Assembly (NCBI RefSeq): GCF_000203935.1
Contig: NC_008577.1
Location: 2,914,001-2,978,000 of the forward strand
DNA from: Shewanella sp. ANA-3
GTDB taxonomy: Bacteria > Pseudomonadota > Gammaproteobacteria > Enterobacterales > Shewanellaceae
Direction: 5' to 3'
DNA length: 64,000 nt
Within the stretch, counting starts at the first letter, position 1. Every line of letters begins with the position of its first letter. Of this stretch, positions 26,208-35,776 are shown piece by piece. Below the pieces are notes generated by a model. That model did not search any database and was not told where the DNA came from. It worked only from the letters and a program-made list of their open reading frames with translations. The translations under genes were made by a program, and so were the position numbers.

Positions 26208-27155
26208 GTGCGCGTAATTTTGGCTCCGATGGAAGGCGTGGTTGACGACTTAATGCGAGATATTTTGTCCTCAATTAACCCCTACGATTTGCTCGTCACC
26301 GAATTTGTGCGCGTGGTTGACCAACTCTTACCCGAAAAAGTGTTCCTCAAACTCTGCCCCGAACTGCTCAATGGCGGCTTTACCCCTTCGGGCACGCCGG
26401 TTCGCGTACAGCTTTTAGGGCAAGAGCCCAACTGCATGGCCGAAAACGCAATGCGCGCGATTGAGCTTGGCTCCCACGGCGTCGATGCTAACTTTGGTTG
26501 CCCCGCTAAGATGGTGAACCGCAGTAATGGCGGCGCGGTGTTGCTGCAATACCCTAATACGATTCACGATATTGTGCGCGCCATGCGCCAAGCCGTGCCC
26601 GCCGAGCATCCGGTGACGGCGAAGATTCGTTTAGGTTACGAAGACAAATCCCTGTTTATGGAGAATGCGCTAGCCGTTTATGAAGCGGGCGCGACTGAGC
26701 TGGCTATCCATGCCCGCAGTAAGGTCGATGGTTATAAACCTCCCGCCTACTGGGAATACATCACCGAAGTGCGCGAGCGTTTGCCCATTCCAGTCATTGC
26801 CAATGGTGAGATTTGGAACCGCGAGGATGCAAAGCGTTGTATGGCGGTGACGGGCTGCGACAGCATTATGATTGGCCGCGGCGCCATTTCGCTGCCCAAT
26901 CTTGCCGATACCATTAAGACTGGCGCGGCCCCCTACAGCTGGGCCGACACCTTAGGCTTGATGCTAAGCTACACCCAACGTGAACTGAGCGGCCGTAAGA
27001 GTGATTATTATCCGGCGCGAATTAAGCAGTGGTTTAGTTACTTAAATCGCCAATACCCCGAGGCGGACACCCTGTTTAGGGAGCTGCGCATCTATAAGAC
27101 CACTGAGGAAATTGTGCGAGTGCTGGAAGAGGCACAGCAGCGCCTTGGCGAGTAA
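26208..27155 (+). CDS. dusC: tRNA-dihydrouridine(16) synthase DusC
   Basis: FMN enzyme reducing uridine 16 of the D loop in tRNA with NADPH. The N-terminus VILAPMEGVVDDLMRD carries the FMN-binding start of Dus proteins; the catalytic Cys is in DANFGCPAKMVNRSNGGAVLL; the RNA-binding end carries AIHARSKVDGYKPPAYWEYI and IANGEIWNREDA. DusC-type features are the specific HARSK and the C-terminal RELRIYKTTEEIVRVL. Length 315 aa equals Escherichia coli DusC. Starts with GTG and no clear ribosome site; upstream ATG at 26194 is out of frame. No operon partner seen. Confidence 0.92.
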   Translation: MRVILAPMEGVVDDLMRDILSSINPYDLLVTEFVRVVDQLLPEKVFLKLCPELLNGGFTPSGTPVRVQLLGQEPNCMAENAMRAIELGSHGVDANFGCPAKMVNRSNGGAVLLQYPNTIHDIVRAMRQAVPAEHPVTAKIRLGYEDKSLFMENALAVYEAGATELAIHARSKVDGYKPPAYWEYITEVRERLPIPVIANGEIWNREDAKRCMAVTGCDSIMIGRGAISLPNLADTIKTGAAPYSWADTLGLMLSYTQRELSGRKSDYYPARIKQWFSYLNRQYPEADTLFRELRIYKTTEEIVRVLEEAQQRLGE

Positions 27156-27318
27156 ACACGGATGGTGCATAGGATAATCCCATGAGAAAGTGGTGAATTT
27201 TTATTTAAAACACCACTAAATCCCTGCAAATCGGACAGATACTTGATCTTTATCATAGTCGTTGATAGTGGAACTATTAGACTGAATGTCCAGAGTCAGA
27301 TAAAACAGGCGATTTTAC

Positions 27319-27678
27319 GTGAGCACCACCCATATCAGACAAGAATTGTCAGAGCTTGAAGCTAATCTAAGGAAGGAAATCGGCGCGCTCCCTCAGTTTA
27401 TTGAAATACTTGGGGCGCATTATGCCAACCTCAGCTTAGGCGAGTTAATTGACCGCCTGGCACAGAGTCATCTCGCAGAACATCCGCTATTTTGCCGTTT
27501 AAACCGCCTCGATGCCGCCTTCTGTCAACTCGACTTAGGCTTGTACGGCCTGTGCTCAGATTGCGAAACCGAAATCGAAGCCGAGCGCTTGACCCAAGAC
27601 CCCACAGAGCAACGTTGCAGCAGCTGCGCCGAGCATTATCAGCATGAGCATCGCCATGAGCTTAGGCTAAGCCATTAA
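27319..27678 (+). CDS. DksA/TraR-type C4 zinc-finger protein, 119 aa
   Basis: N-terminal coiled region (about 1-60) is followed by the GLYGLCSDC ... CSSC zinc site (Cys-x2-Cys-x17-Cys-x2-Cys), the DksA/TraR signature. Unlike DksA (151 aa) it is short and lacks the recognisable coiled-coil tip with two Asp, so it is a DksA-like paralogue that may modulate RNA polymerase or act elsewhere. Starts with GTG. Terminated by a strong hairpin at 27724-27745. Also known in Pseudomonas and Shewanella as a family of small DksA-like proteins with unknown function. Confidence 0.8.
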   Translation: MSTTHIRQELSELEANLRKEIGALPQFIEILGAHYANLSLGELIDRLAQSHLAEHPLFCRLNRLDAAFCQLDLGLYGLCSDCETEIEAERLTQDPTEQRCSSCAEHYQHEHRHELRLSH

Positions 27679-27718
27679 CAAATTTAGACTTTATCTGTTA
27701 ACTCAGTAAGTTCATCAA

Positions 27719-27752
27719 TAAAAATGCCACTCAAATGAGTGGCATTTTTTTA
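27719..27752. terminator. Bidirectional terminator
   Basis: ATGCCACTCA pairs with TGAGTGGCAT, and AAAAA/TTTTTT runs flank the stem on both strands. Serves the DksA-like gene and the convergent nucleotidase gene. Confidence 0.85.
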
Positions 27753-27772
27753 CGATAATTTATCGCGATTGA

Positions 27773-29494
27773 TTACAGCTGACAGCCTTCAACACTGTTT
27801 GAGTTTTCGTAAACAATGTCGCCCACTGGGTTGTAGTCAGCAGCTACGATTGCTTGTTTCTCTTTCAGGAATGAATAGAGTAAGTCCGCATCTACATAAC
27901 CTGTTTGGATTGGGCTAGCCAGTTTTGGATAACCGTCACCACCTGCAGCGTTAAAGCTAGGTACAGTGAACTTATAGCTTGCAGTCGCACTGAACTCTTT
28001 GCCATTGATTTCGCTGATATTAGCCGTCTTAGCCGCACAGTCGATGGTCATTTTTACGCCAGTGATCTGGGCATAACCACCTGAACCGATTTGGATACTG
28101 CCCACAGCGCCTAAGTAAGCTGCAACTTCAGTACCCGTCATTTCGTTCAGGGTGACCATGTTGCCAAAAGGTTGAACCGTCAGCACGTCACGGTAAGTAA
28201 TGTCGCCCGCTTGGATAGAAGCGCGCACACCACCTGAGTTCATTACACCAAAGTCAGCAGACACTTTACCGCTTTGCGCCATGGCTAACATACGGCCTAA
28301 GTTGGTTTGCTTGTTACGTACGTTTGCACGTTCACCATCGAGCAGCGCATCGGTAGTCGCAATCACTTCATCTAACTTAGCTTGGCCTTTCTCTTGGTAG
28401 TAAGACAGCAGCTCTTTTAACTCAGCATCAGGCTCAATCTTAGTGCCAGCAAGCTCTGTGGTTTTCTTACCTGCTTCGTCCAGTTTACGCATGTTAACTG
28501 GGATCAGCTTGTAGCTGGCTAAATGCAGTTCGCCGTTGAAGTATTGGAAATCCGCACGGCCAACATACTTACCCCATTCATGGGCTTGCATGATCCAAGT
28601 GCCGTTTTGTTGATCTGGCGCGCAGTTATCACCAGGTTTGAAGTCGGCATAAGACGTATTGTCAGTACCCGGTTCCATACACACTGGATTTTGTGAGTGA
28701 CCACCAATCACAACTTGTAAGTCGCCTTTATTCAACGCACGAGCCATAGCGACGTCGCCTGGGGCGTTGCTACCGTTTTGGCCATCGGCATAGTGACCCA
28801 TGTGAGTCGTTGCGAAGATAATATCAGCCGCTTTGGCGTCTTTAATTTCTTTAATAACTTTCGCCACTTCCACTTTAGGATCGGTGAAAATTAAATCGCT
28901 GATAAATTCTGGGTTACCGATTTTTGCAGTGTCTTCGGTGGTTAAACCAATCACAGCTACTTTAAGACCGTTAATATCGAACACTTTGTAAGGCTCGAAA
29001 TAACGTTCACCTTGACCACCCTCAGCATTTTTACGGTAAATGTTCGCCGCCAGCATTGGGAATTCGGCTAAACGACGCTGCATATCTAAAACAGATAATG
29101 GGTTATCGAATTCATGGTTACCGACTGCCATTGCGTCGTAACCAATTTTGTTCATACCGGTAAAGTCAGGAATCGCATCCTGTAAATCAGATTCTGGTAC
29201 GCCAGTGTTAATATCACCGCCAGACAATAATAATGTTTGGCCGCCATTCTTGCTGACTTCAGCACGAATTTGATCAATTAACGCTTTACGCGCTGCCATA
29301 CCATATTCGCCATCACTGTTTTCCCAGAAACGGCCATGGTTATCATTGGTGTGTAATACGGTAAAAGTTTTACAAGCACTGCCCGCTTCGGCGCAGGTTG
29401 TTGGTACTTTAGTATTATCATCATCACTATTACAACCTGCTAGCGCAGCCAGCACTGCAGTCGCAATTAGTCCTTTAATAAGCTTATTTGTCAT
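27773..29494 (-). CDS. UshA-like 5'-nucleotidase/UDP-sugar hydrolase lipoprotein, 573 aa
   Basis: N-terminal lipobox LAGC (residue 21 acylated) puts it in the envelope facing the periplasm. The metallophosphoesterase domain has HTNDNHG, GGDINTG, GNHEFD and TTHMGHY motifs (two-metal site); the 5'-nucleotidase C-terminal domain (about 390-540) has NSGGVRASIQAGDITYRDVLTVQPFGN. It should degrade extracellular nucleotides or UDP-sugars. UshA of Escherichia coli is 550 aa and soluble periplasmic; the lipid anchor is the difference. A two-Cys pair (TTCAEAGSAC) near the start and one in VEGCQL may form disulfides. Monocistronic. Confidence 0.9.
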   Translation of the reverse strand: MTNKLIKGLIATAVLAALAGCNSDDDNTKVPTTCAEAGSACKTFTVLHTNDNHGRFWENSDGEYGMAARKALIDQIRAEVSKNGGQTLLLSGGDINTGVPESDLQDAIPDFTGMNKIGYDAMAVGNHEFDNPLSVLDMQRRLAEFPMLAANIYRKNAEGGQGERYFEPYKVFDINGLKVAVIGLTTEDTAKIGNPEFISDLIFTDPKVEVAKVIKEIKDAKAADIIFATTHMGHYADGQNGSNAPGDVAMARALNKGDLQVVIGGHSQNPVCMEPGTDNTSYADFKPGDNCAPDQQNGTWIMQAHEWGKYVGRADFQYFNGELHLASYKLIPVNMRKLDEAGKKTTELAGTKIEPDAELKELLSYYQEKGQAKLDEVIATTDALLDGERANVRNKQTNLGRMLAMAQSGKVSADFGVMNSGGVRASIQAGDITYRDVLTVQPFGNMVTLNEMTGTEVAAYLGAVGSIQIGSGGYAQITGVKMTIDCAAKTANISEINGKEFSATASYKFTVPSFNAAGGDGYPKLASPIQTGYVDADLLYSFLKEKQAIVAADYNPVGDIVYENSNSVEGCQL

Positions 29495-29858
29495 TACATC
29501 AACCCCTTGATTTTAATTATTTTATCATAGATAGATTGTCGCGAAGTCCATCCAATTCGCGTCACGCATAATAGCAAAGAATAAAGACGAATTGTGTCAT
29601 TTTTATTAATAAACGTGACTTTAATGTGGAATCACAGGGAGGATTTAAGACAAATTTGTTTCAAATAAAAAATAAGCTAAACGGCTGATTTTTACTTTTT
29701 GTTTCAATGACTGAAAAATACCGAAATATTAAATTTAACTCGTTAAATTTAAGCAAGTTAGCAATTAATGACAAAACATCTTATTGTTCTGAATAAAAAA
29801 CATCAAACGGTAAAAACACACTTTACCGCATGATGTTTTTATCAGCATTTAGATTTTT
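29495..29858. other. 364-bp gap: UshA-like gene promoter and esterase terminator
   Basis: AT-rich. Nearest the esterase stop is its terminator (29794-29841); the remainder, upstream of the nucleotidase start, has no gene-like open frame and should hold its promoter, for which I see no clear motif. Confidence 0.45.
29794..29841 (-). terminator. Terminator after the esterase gene
   Basis: Nested stem AAAAACATCA/TGATGTTTTT enclosing GGTAAA/TTTACC with a loop of ACACAC-type bases; T-rich on both strands. Confidence 0.8.
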
Positions 29859-30524
29859 CTACATTTCAAAACACTCTTGTAACCAAGTGCTTATTGCTTT
29901 TAATTGCACCGGAATGACCGAATGTGGCATAGGATAGGTTTGCCATTGCACCGAATATCCACCCGCCTCTAGCGCATTCTTCGCTAATAAACCTGCGGAT
30001 AATGGCACCACATCATCCTGTTCACCGTGCTGATGTAAAATAGGCGTTTTCGCATTGGCGACACTTAATTGGCTGGGTAATACATCACCCGTCGGTAAAT
30101 AACAGGAAAGTGCCATAATGCCAGCGAGTTTTTGAGGATAACGTAATCCCGTAAATAGGCTCATCACCCCGCCTTGGCTAAATCCGGCTAAGACGATGCG
30201 TTCACTCGGAATACCAGCCGCGATTTGTTCATCAATCAAGGATTGCACACTCAGCTCCGAGGCCATCACACCCTGCATATCGGCTCTATCGTGCAAATCC
30301 ATGCTTTTGATGTCATACCAAGCGCGCATAATGTAGCCGCCGTTGATGGTCACCGCTTGTTCTGGCGCATGGGGGAAGATAAAGCGAATGCTATGCCCCG
30401 CAGGCAATCCTAGCGCCGGAACCACAGGTGCAAACCCTGCGCCCGAGTCCCCTAAACCGTGTAACCAAATCACCGCCGCCGTCGCCTCAACTTGAGGCTC
30501 AATCACAATACGTTCAAGTGTCAT
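29859..30524 (-). CDS. Carboxylesterase/phospholipase, 221 aa
   Basis: Small alpha/beta hydrolase of the carboxylesterase/lysophospholipase family (similar to EstB and human APT1). Motifs: WLHGLGDSGAGF (oxyanion hole), GFSQGG (nucleophile Ser), HGEQDDVVP (Asp) and MPHSV (His), all in order. Length 221 aa is normal for the family. The ATG at 30524 has an AGGGA ribosome site nine bases upstream; an earlier ATG at 30548 has none. No signal peptide, so cytoplasmic. Its upstream neighbour of 75 aa on the same strand is 53 bp away and could form an operon. Confidence 0.9.
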   Translation of the reverse strand: MTLERIVIEPQVEATAAVIWLHGLGDSGAGFAPVVPALGLPAGHSIRFIFPHAPEQAVTINGGYIMRAWYDIKSMDLHDRADMQGVMASELSVQSLIDEQIAAGIPSERIVLAGFSQGGVMSLFTGLRYPQKLAGIMALSCYLPTGDVLPSQLSVANAKTPILHQHGEQDDVVPLSAGLLAKNALEAGGYSVQWQTYPMPHSVIPVQLKAISTWLQECFEM

Positions 30525-30576
30525 ACTGACAAATCCCTTATAAATCAAAAGTTATTATTCTCGCCCCGCGAGCGCT

Positions 30577-30804
30577 TTACAGATAATCAATGCCGAGGAG
30601 AGCTTGCAAAGCGTCGAGCTGGTTTGTGTTATCTAATTTAATGCTCCAACGCACGCCTCCGCCATTGGCGATGATCATCGGCGGCTCCTGCCTAAGGCTG
30701 ATGTCTTCGGCCGCGGCTTGAAGCACCACATTGGCCATGTTCAGCCGGATCTGCACTTCAAATTCAGTGGCAATCAACTTACCCTGAGAAAATTCCACTA
30801 ACAT
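30577..30804 (-). CDS. Small conserved protein, DUF3389-like, 75 aa
   Basis: Begins MLVEFSQGKLIATEFEVQIRL and ends WSIKLDNTNQLDALQALLGID, a mostly beta domain with no catalytic motif. The family DUF3389 is my best memory match; the role is unknown. Start at the inner ATG (30804), which has a GCGGAA-type ribosome site; a longer frame to 30846 is less likely. It sits upstream of the esterase gene and may be cotranscribed with it. Confidence 0.6.
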   Translation of the reverse strand: MLVEFSQGKLIATEFEVQIRLNMANVVLQAAAEDISLRQEPPMIIANGGGVRWSIKLDNTNQLDALQALLGIDYL

Positions 30805-31190
30805 AGCTATTCCGCTCTCGTGATAGTCACTGTTAAAACGCGCCATGATAGCAAAGTTATTTCGCCAAGGATGAACTTTTAAACTCGCATTAGGGTTGAT
30901 GACAGACCAGCCATAGGTTGAGCAAGCTTAGGTTTATCCATCGCCATCAAATCTACGTCGCTCGGTATTGAGAGCGCTTACGTCAAGTCCTTACCCGCTC
31001 GGCATAGACGCTTAACCAAGCTTTTTAGCAAGGCAATCCCACAGTCTAGATAAAGTTTAATTACATTTTAGTGTCAGCTAAATTGCCCCAAACCAGAGCA
31101 GTTCGAGTAGAATCCCGCATCAGCGATGCCAGCCCACTCGCGGCTAGCGCGTTTTACACCATAACAAGAATCACAACACTGGGTGGTTAT
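30805..31190. other. 386-bp gap between small gene and M1 peptidase
   Basis: Divergent intergenic region with promoters for both sides. An open frame to 31071 exists upstream of the peptidase start but lacks a ribosome site and a signal, so it is probably not coding. No hairpin or repeat noticed. Confidence 0.4.
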
Positions 31191-33119
31191 ATGTTTTTAT
31201 CCCGTCGTACCCTCATTAGCAGCGCACTCTTGATGCTGCTGCCATTAGTACAATATGCCAATGCGGCCAATACCTTACCGAATACCAGCCTAGCAAGTTC
31301 CGCCACAAGCCAAATGCACTCTGTTACTGATGAGCTGACCTTTGCCAACTACCAGCAAGTGAGCATTCATCACATCGAATTGGCATTAAATGTAGATTTT
31401 GCGCAGCAGCAAATCTCGGGGGACGCGACTCTCGAACTGGATTGGCATCAGGCCGGAAAAGTGCTGGTGCTCGATACCCGTGACCTTACGATTAACAGTG
31501 TCAGCATGTTAAATGCAAACGGCCAATGGCAATCCGTGCCCTTTAGTTTAGGCGCAGCCGATAAGGTTAAAGGCGCAGCGCTCACCATCAATCTACCTCA
31601 AGAGCGAGTCGCTAAAGTCAAAGTTAATTATCATACTTCCAAGAATCCATCCGGTATTCAATGGCTGACTCCAGAGCAAACCCAAGGTAAGCAATGGCCA
31701 TTTATGTTTAGCCAGAGCCAAGCCATTCATGCCAGAAGCTGGATCCCGCTGCAAGATACGCCCGCAGTGCGCCAAACCTATAGCGCCACTGTCACCGCTA
31801 AGCAAAGCATTAGTGTCGTCATGAGTGCCGACCGAAAGAGCGTGTCTGCGACGCAAACCCAATTCACTATGCCGCAGGCGATTCCGGCCTATTTGATTGC
31901 CATTGCCGCGGGACACCTGCAATTTGCCGCCTTAAACGACACATCAGGCATTTGGGCCGAGCCAGAAATGCTTGCCAAGGCCAGCAAAGAATTTGCCGAT
32001 ACACCGGAGATGATCGCCATCGCCGCCAAACGTTACGGCGATTACCGTTGGGGCCGATACGATTTGCTGATCCTTCCGCCGAGTTTCCCCTTCGGCGGGA
32101 TGGAAAATCCGCGATTATCCTTTATTACTCCCACAGTCATCGCGGGAGATAAAAGCCTAGTGAGTTTAATCGCCCACGAGCTGGCTCATTCTTGGTCGGG
32201 CAATTTAGTCACTAACGCCACCTGGCGCGATCTCTGGCTTAACGAAGGTTTTACCACCTATGTGGAAAACCGCATTATGGAAGATCTCTATGGCCGCGAC
32301 CGCGCCCTGATGGAGCAAACCATTGGTTACTCTGAGCTATTGGCCGAATTAGCCGAGTTGCCAGCCAGCGATTCAGTGCTACATATTGACTTAGGCGATC
32401 GCGATCCCGACGATGCTTTTAGCGGTGTCCCCTATGTGAAAGGGCAATTATTTTTGCGCTTCCTCGAGCAAAAATTTGGCCGCGAACGGTTCGACACCTT
32501 TGTGAAAAGCTACTTCGATCACTTTGCGTTTCAAAGCATTACCACGGAGCAGTTCCGTAGTTACCTCACGCAGCAGTTATTGCAAAAATATCCCAATATC
32601 GTCAGTGAGTCCGAAGTGGATACTTGGGTGGAGGGACAAGGTTTACCCAGCTTTTTAGTGCCGCCGAACTCGCACGCCTTCGATGATATCGATGCTCAGC
32701 GTCAAGCGTGGTTAGAGGGCAAGCGTGCCGCCAGTTCCCTAAACACTCAGGGCTGGACAGTGCATCAATGGCTACGCTTTATTAATGAAATGCCAAGGCT
32801 GAATCTCACTGAGCAACAATTAGCCGAGTTAGATAAGGCCTTTCATTTTACTGGCACCCACAATAATGAAATCGCCTTTGCTTGGTATGCCCTCGCCCTC
32901 GATAACGGTTACTACAGTGTCTTGCCGGCACTGAAACAACATTTAACCGAGATTGGCCGCCGCAGGCTGATTGTGCCTTTGTATCAAAAACTGGCGAGCA
33001 GCGAGCACTATGACTGGGCAAAAACCGTTTACTTGGCGGCCCGCAGTGGTTACCACCCTCAGACCCAAGCGAGTCTCGATATGATGTTTAGTGATAAACT
33101 GATGGAGCATGCCCATTAA
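31191..33119 (+). CDS. M1 family zinc aminopeptidase, 642 aa
   Basis: Secreted aminopeptidase of the leukotriene-A4-hydrolase-like M1 branch. A signal peptide (MFLSRRTLISSALLMLLPLV, about 1-25) precedes a beta-sandwich domain, then GGMEN (substrate exopeptidase loop), the zinc motif HELAHSW-x18-E (HELAH and the NEGF Glu) and a C-terminal ARM-like helical domain. It cleaves N-terminal residues of peptides in the periplasm or outside. Start at ATG 31191 is chosen because a GGTGG ribosome site precedes it. Long frames to 31071 are unsupported. It is monocistronic with a strong terminator at 33281. Confidence 0.92.
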   Translation: MFLSRRTLISSALLMLLPLVQYANAANTLPNTSLASSATSQMHSVTDELTFANYQQVSIHHIELALNVDFAQQQISGDATLELDWHQAGKVLVLDTRDLTINSVSMLNANGQWQSVPFSLGAADKVKGAALTINLPQERVAKVKVNYHTSKNPSGIQWLTPEQTQGKQWPFMFSQSQAIHARSWIPLQDTPAVRQTYSATVTAKQSISVVMSADRKSVSATQTQFTMPQAIPAYLIAIAAGHLQFAALNDTSGIWAEPEMLAKASKEFADTPEMIAIAAKRYGDYRWGRYDLLILPPSFPFGGMENPRLSFITPTVIAGDKSLVSLIAHELAHSWSGNLVTNATWRDLWLNEGFTTYVENRIMEDLYGRDRALMEQTIGYSELLAELAELPASDSVLHIDLGDRDPDDAFSGVPYVKGQLFLRFLEQKFGRERFDTFVKSYFDHFAFQSITTEQFRSYLTQQLLQKYPNIVSESEVDTWVEGQGLPSFLVPPNSHAFDDIDAQRQAWLEGKRAASSLNTQGWTVHQWLRFINEMPRLNLTEQQLAELDKAFHFTGTHNNEIAFAWYALALDNGYYSVLPALKQHLTEIGRRRLIVPLYQKLASSEHYDWAKTVYLAARSGYHPQTQASLDMMFSDKLMEHAH

Positions 33120-33280
33120 GTGGTGCGCTTGTTGGGATTGGGCGCAGGATAGCCTGTGCTCAAGCCTCGCCACGAAATGTGGGCATAAGTTTAGCGGTGA
33201 ATCCTTTGTACCACAAACCGCGACTTTGATTACGAAACTGTAGTTGCAAGAGTTTATTTGAAACCAAAGCATTAGCGCAC

Positions 33281-33312
33281 AAAAAGCCCAAACCTAGGTT
33301 TGGGCTTTTTTT
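33281..33312. terminator. Strong bidirectional terminator
   Basis: AAAGCCCAAACC/GGTTTGGGCTTT perfect stem around a two-base loop with T runs, between the M1 peptidase gene and slyD. Confidence 0.9.
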
Positions 33313-33380
33313 TACTTATCTGGTCATTACTCCCGAGTACCCCTGCTGTAGCAGAGTATTGATGGGAGCAACCACGCAGA

Positions 33381-33869
33381 TTAGTGGTGGTGACCGCCTA
33401 CACCGTGGGCATGACCGTGGGCGATTTCTTCATCGGTCGCATCACGGGCGCCAACCACTTCGATATCGAAGGTTAAGTCACGGCCCGCTAATGGATGGTT
33501 AACATCCACAGTCGCCATAAACTTACCCACTTTGACGATAGTCACTTGGCGTTGACCCTGATCAGTGTGAACCACAGCCGTCATGCCTGGCTTCCACACG
33601 CTAGCGCCTAACAGGTGCTTCACAGACACACGTTGCTGCGCCGCTTCACCTTCGATACGCTGACCATAGGTTTCAGTACATGGCAGAGTAACGGTGAATT
33701 TTTCACCAATCGCTTTACCATTAATCGCATTCTCTACACCTGGCATCATGTTGTCATGGCCGTGTAAGTAAGCAATCGGCTCGCGACCTTCGTTCGTCTC
33801 GATCACTTCGCCTTTTTCGTCGCGCAGAGTGTAGTTAAACTGCACAACCATATCGTCTTTAATGCTCAT
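33381..33869 (-). CDS. slyD: FKBP-type peptidyl-prolyl isomerase SlyD
   Basis: Cis-trans prolyl isomerase and chaperone that also delivers nickel in many bacteria. FKBP fold with IF insert: QFNYTLRDEKGEVIE, YLHGHDNMMPGVENAINGK and LAGRDLTFDIEVVGARDAT. The C-terminal tail is His-rich (HGHAHGVGGHHH), shorter than the Escherichia coli tail but able to bind nickel. Length 162 aa. The ATG at 33869 has AAGGATATTCG upstream; the longer frame to 33899 has none. Alone between the terminator and a lytic transglycosylase gene. Confidence 0.93.
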   Translation of the reverse strand: MSIKDDMVVQFNYTLRDEKGEVIETNEGREPIAYLHGHDNMMPGVENAINGKAIGEKFTVTLPCTETYGQRIEGEAAQQRVSVKHLLGASVWKPGMTAVVHTDQGQRQVTIVKVGKFMATVDVNHPLAGRDLTFDIEVVGARDATDEEIAHGHAHGVGGHHH

Positions 33870-34077
33870 CGAATATCCTTTGATTTGCTTCGATTTCAAA
33901 TGTCGGCCGAGCTTAACAAAACTGGCCTTTGCACTCCACTGTTTTATCCCTGCGATGCCTCACCAAAGCTTAAGCGGCTGCGGATTAGCAAGCCCCACGC
34001 CTGAAGTGGCATGGGTTGAGTAAACCATAGGCCACTTGCGGCAATATTCGCAGGCAGTACGACTCAACCTAAAGACT

Positions 34078-35370
34078 TTAGAGTGAAATCCCCAGAGCGC
34101 TAAAGACTTCAGGGCTTGGGAAACCGTCGGCAATCATATTCTTACTGCGCTGGAATGCTTGGATCCCCGCCGAAGAGTTACGCCCAAGTACGCCGTCTGG
34201 TTTTCCGACATCGAAGCCTGATTCATTCAGCTTGGTTTGTAACTGTTTGATTTGCTCACGACTCAAACGTGGCTGCTCGGGCGGTGCCACTTTTAGTGGT
34301 TCGCCGCCATTAATTCTATCGGCCAAATGACCGACGGTAATGGCGTAAAACTCAGAGCGGTTCCAACGCATGATCACATTGAAGTTCTCATAGCCTAAAA
34401 ACGCGGGGCCAGTATGACCCGAGGGCAAATACAGCGCCGCCTTCATATTGATAGCGGGTAAAGGCAATCCATTACTTTGCACTACGGATTGCGCCGCCCA
34501 TTGGGATAGCGGCTGCGCCTGTTTGGCACCAAGGTTTTCATAGTTGAAATTGCGCGGCAATATCACTTCACGCCCCCAACGCTCATTGCGTTGCCAGCCT
34601 AAGTGTTGCAAAAAGTTCGCCGCCGAGGTGAGTGCATCTTCGGTGCTATTCCACAAATCGGCCTTACCGTCGCCATCACCATCGATGGCATATTTAGCAT
34701 AGGCCGAGGGCATAAACTGGGTGTGCCCCATGGCGCCAGCCCAAGAGCCCACCATAGTGCTCTTATCAAAGCCGTATTTTTCTTTTAACTTAAGCGCTTG
34801 CATCAGTTCAGTCGTAAAATAGCCACTACGACGCGGCTCACAGGCCAAGGTAGCAAGGGAATCTAACACGGACATTTTGCCTTTGTAGGAACCGTAGTTA
34901 GTCTCAAGCCCCCAGAAAGACAGAATATATTGTGGCGGTACACCGTATTCCTGCGCCAATTTATCGAGCAGCGCGCGGTGTTTTTTCAGTAAACGGCGGC
35001 CTTCATTCACCCGCCAATCGGTCGCCCGCTTGGTAAAATAGTTGTTGAAGGTTTGGCTAAACTCGGGCTGGGCTTGGTCAAGCTCAATCACTTTAGGCAC
35101 AAACTGCAAACTGGCGACTGTGTCTTGGATAGTGGCTTCGGATAAGCCTTCGGTACGTGCGCGCTCCTGTAGGTTAGCCACACAGGTCGGAAACGCCGCA
35201 GCATGGGCGGCGATGGTGTCACTGAGCGGCATTTCTTGCACGGCGGCCTGCGTCTCGGCGATCGCGGTTTGACTATTACCGCTCGATGTTGGCGCGCTCG
35301 AACACGCACTTAAGCTCACACACGCGGCGATGCTGGCGGCAAGATAGGACATTCCTTTCAGTTTGATCAA
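34078..35370 (-). CDS. Lytic murein transglycosylase lipoprotein with peptidoglycan-binding domain, 430 aa
   Basis: MltB-like family (GH103), cutting the glycan strands of peptidoglycan to form anhydro ends. Lipobox LSAC at residue 23 (TTG start) suggests an envelope anchor. The catalytic Glu is in FWGLETNYGSY; GHTQFMPSAYAKYA matches the family; DGDGDGKADLW is a Ca-like loop. A C-terminal PG-binding domain (LSREQIKQLQTKLNESGFD, about 365-430) is present. The start is TTG at 35370 with GGAG nine bases upstream; the inner ATG at 35352 is too close to GAAAGGA. Monocistronic. Confidence 0.92.
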   Translation of the reverse strand: MIKLKGMSYLAASIAACVSLSACSSAPTSSGNSQTAIAETQAAVQEMPLSDTIAAHAAAFPTCVANLQERARTEGLSEATIQDTVASLQFVPKVIELDQAQPEFSQTFNNYFTKRATDWRVNEGRRLLKKHRALLDKLAQEYGVPPQYILSFWGLETNYGSYKGKMSVLDSLATLACEPRRSGYFTTELMQALKLKEKYGFDKSTMVGSWAGAMGHTQFMPSAYAKYAIDGDGDGKADLWNSTEDALTSAANFLQHLGWQRNERWGREVILPRNFNYENLGAKQAQPLSQWAAQSVVQSNGLPLPAINMKAALYLPSGHTGPAFLGYENFNVIMRWNRSEFYAITVGHLADRINGGEPLKVAPPEQPRLSREQIKQLQTKLNESGFDVGKPDGVLGRNSSAGIQAFQRSKNMIADGFPSPEVFSALGISL

Positions 35371-35776
35371 ATCAATTACTCCTACAGTCAGCGCTAAGAA
35401 TGTATCTTAGCTGAGCAAGGCAAGAGGTGGATCCCCCCAAGCCAAGAGAGATACGATATTTAGCCATAAACAGGTTGCCGCTCTGTTGATAGGTCAACAA
35501 ACAGGGCAACGGCCAAACATCCACGAAACTATTTTCTCCCCCAGAAAATCGAGCCAGATACTCACCAACAATCAGTAATCATTATCGGTGCCTCTGCTCG
35601 GCACATCCTGACCCATAGCGCCCGCTAACACAATGCTTATCACCACAAATCGCCAGATAAATTCACTTATTGCTCAGTTAACCAACAGCGAAAAAATCTT
35701 AGCAAAGAATCCCTTGGACTATCTATCCGTTGCCGTATAATGGACAAGTTAACAGCATACTTCAAAGAGACCTATC
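35371..35776. other. 406-bp divergent promoter gap
   Basis: Divergent promoters for the transglycosylase gene and the DUF2750 gene. A good sigma-70 promoter for the latter lies at 35714-35741. No gene or repeat otherwise. Confidence 0.5.
35714..35741 (+). promoter_or_regulatory. Sigma-70 promoter of the DUF2750 gene
   Basis: TTGGAC, 16 bases, TATAAT. The -10 is perfect, the -35 differs at two positions. Start codon is 36 bp downstream. Confidence 0.7.
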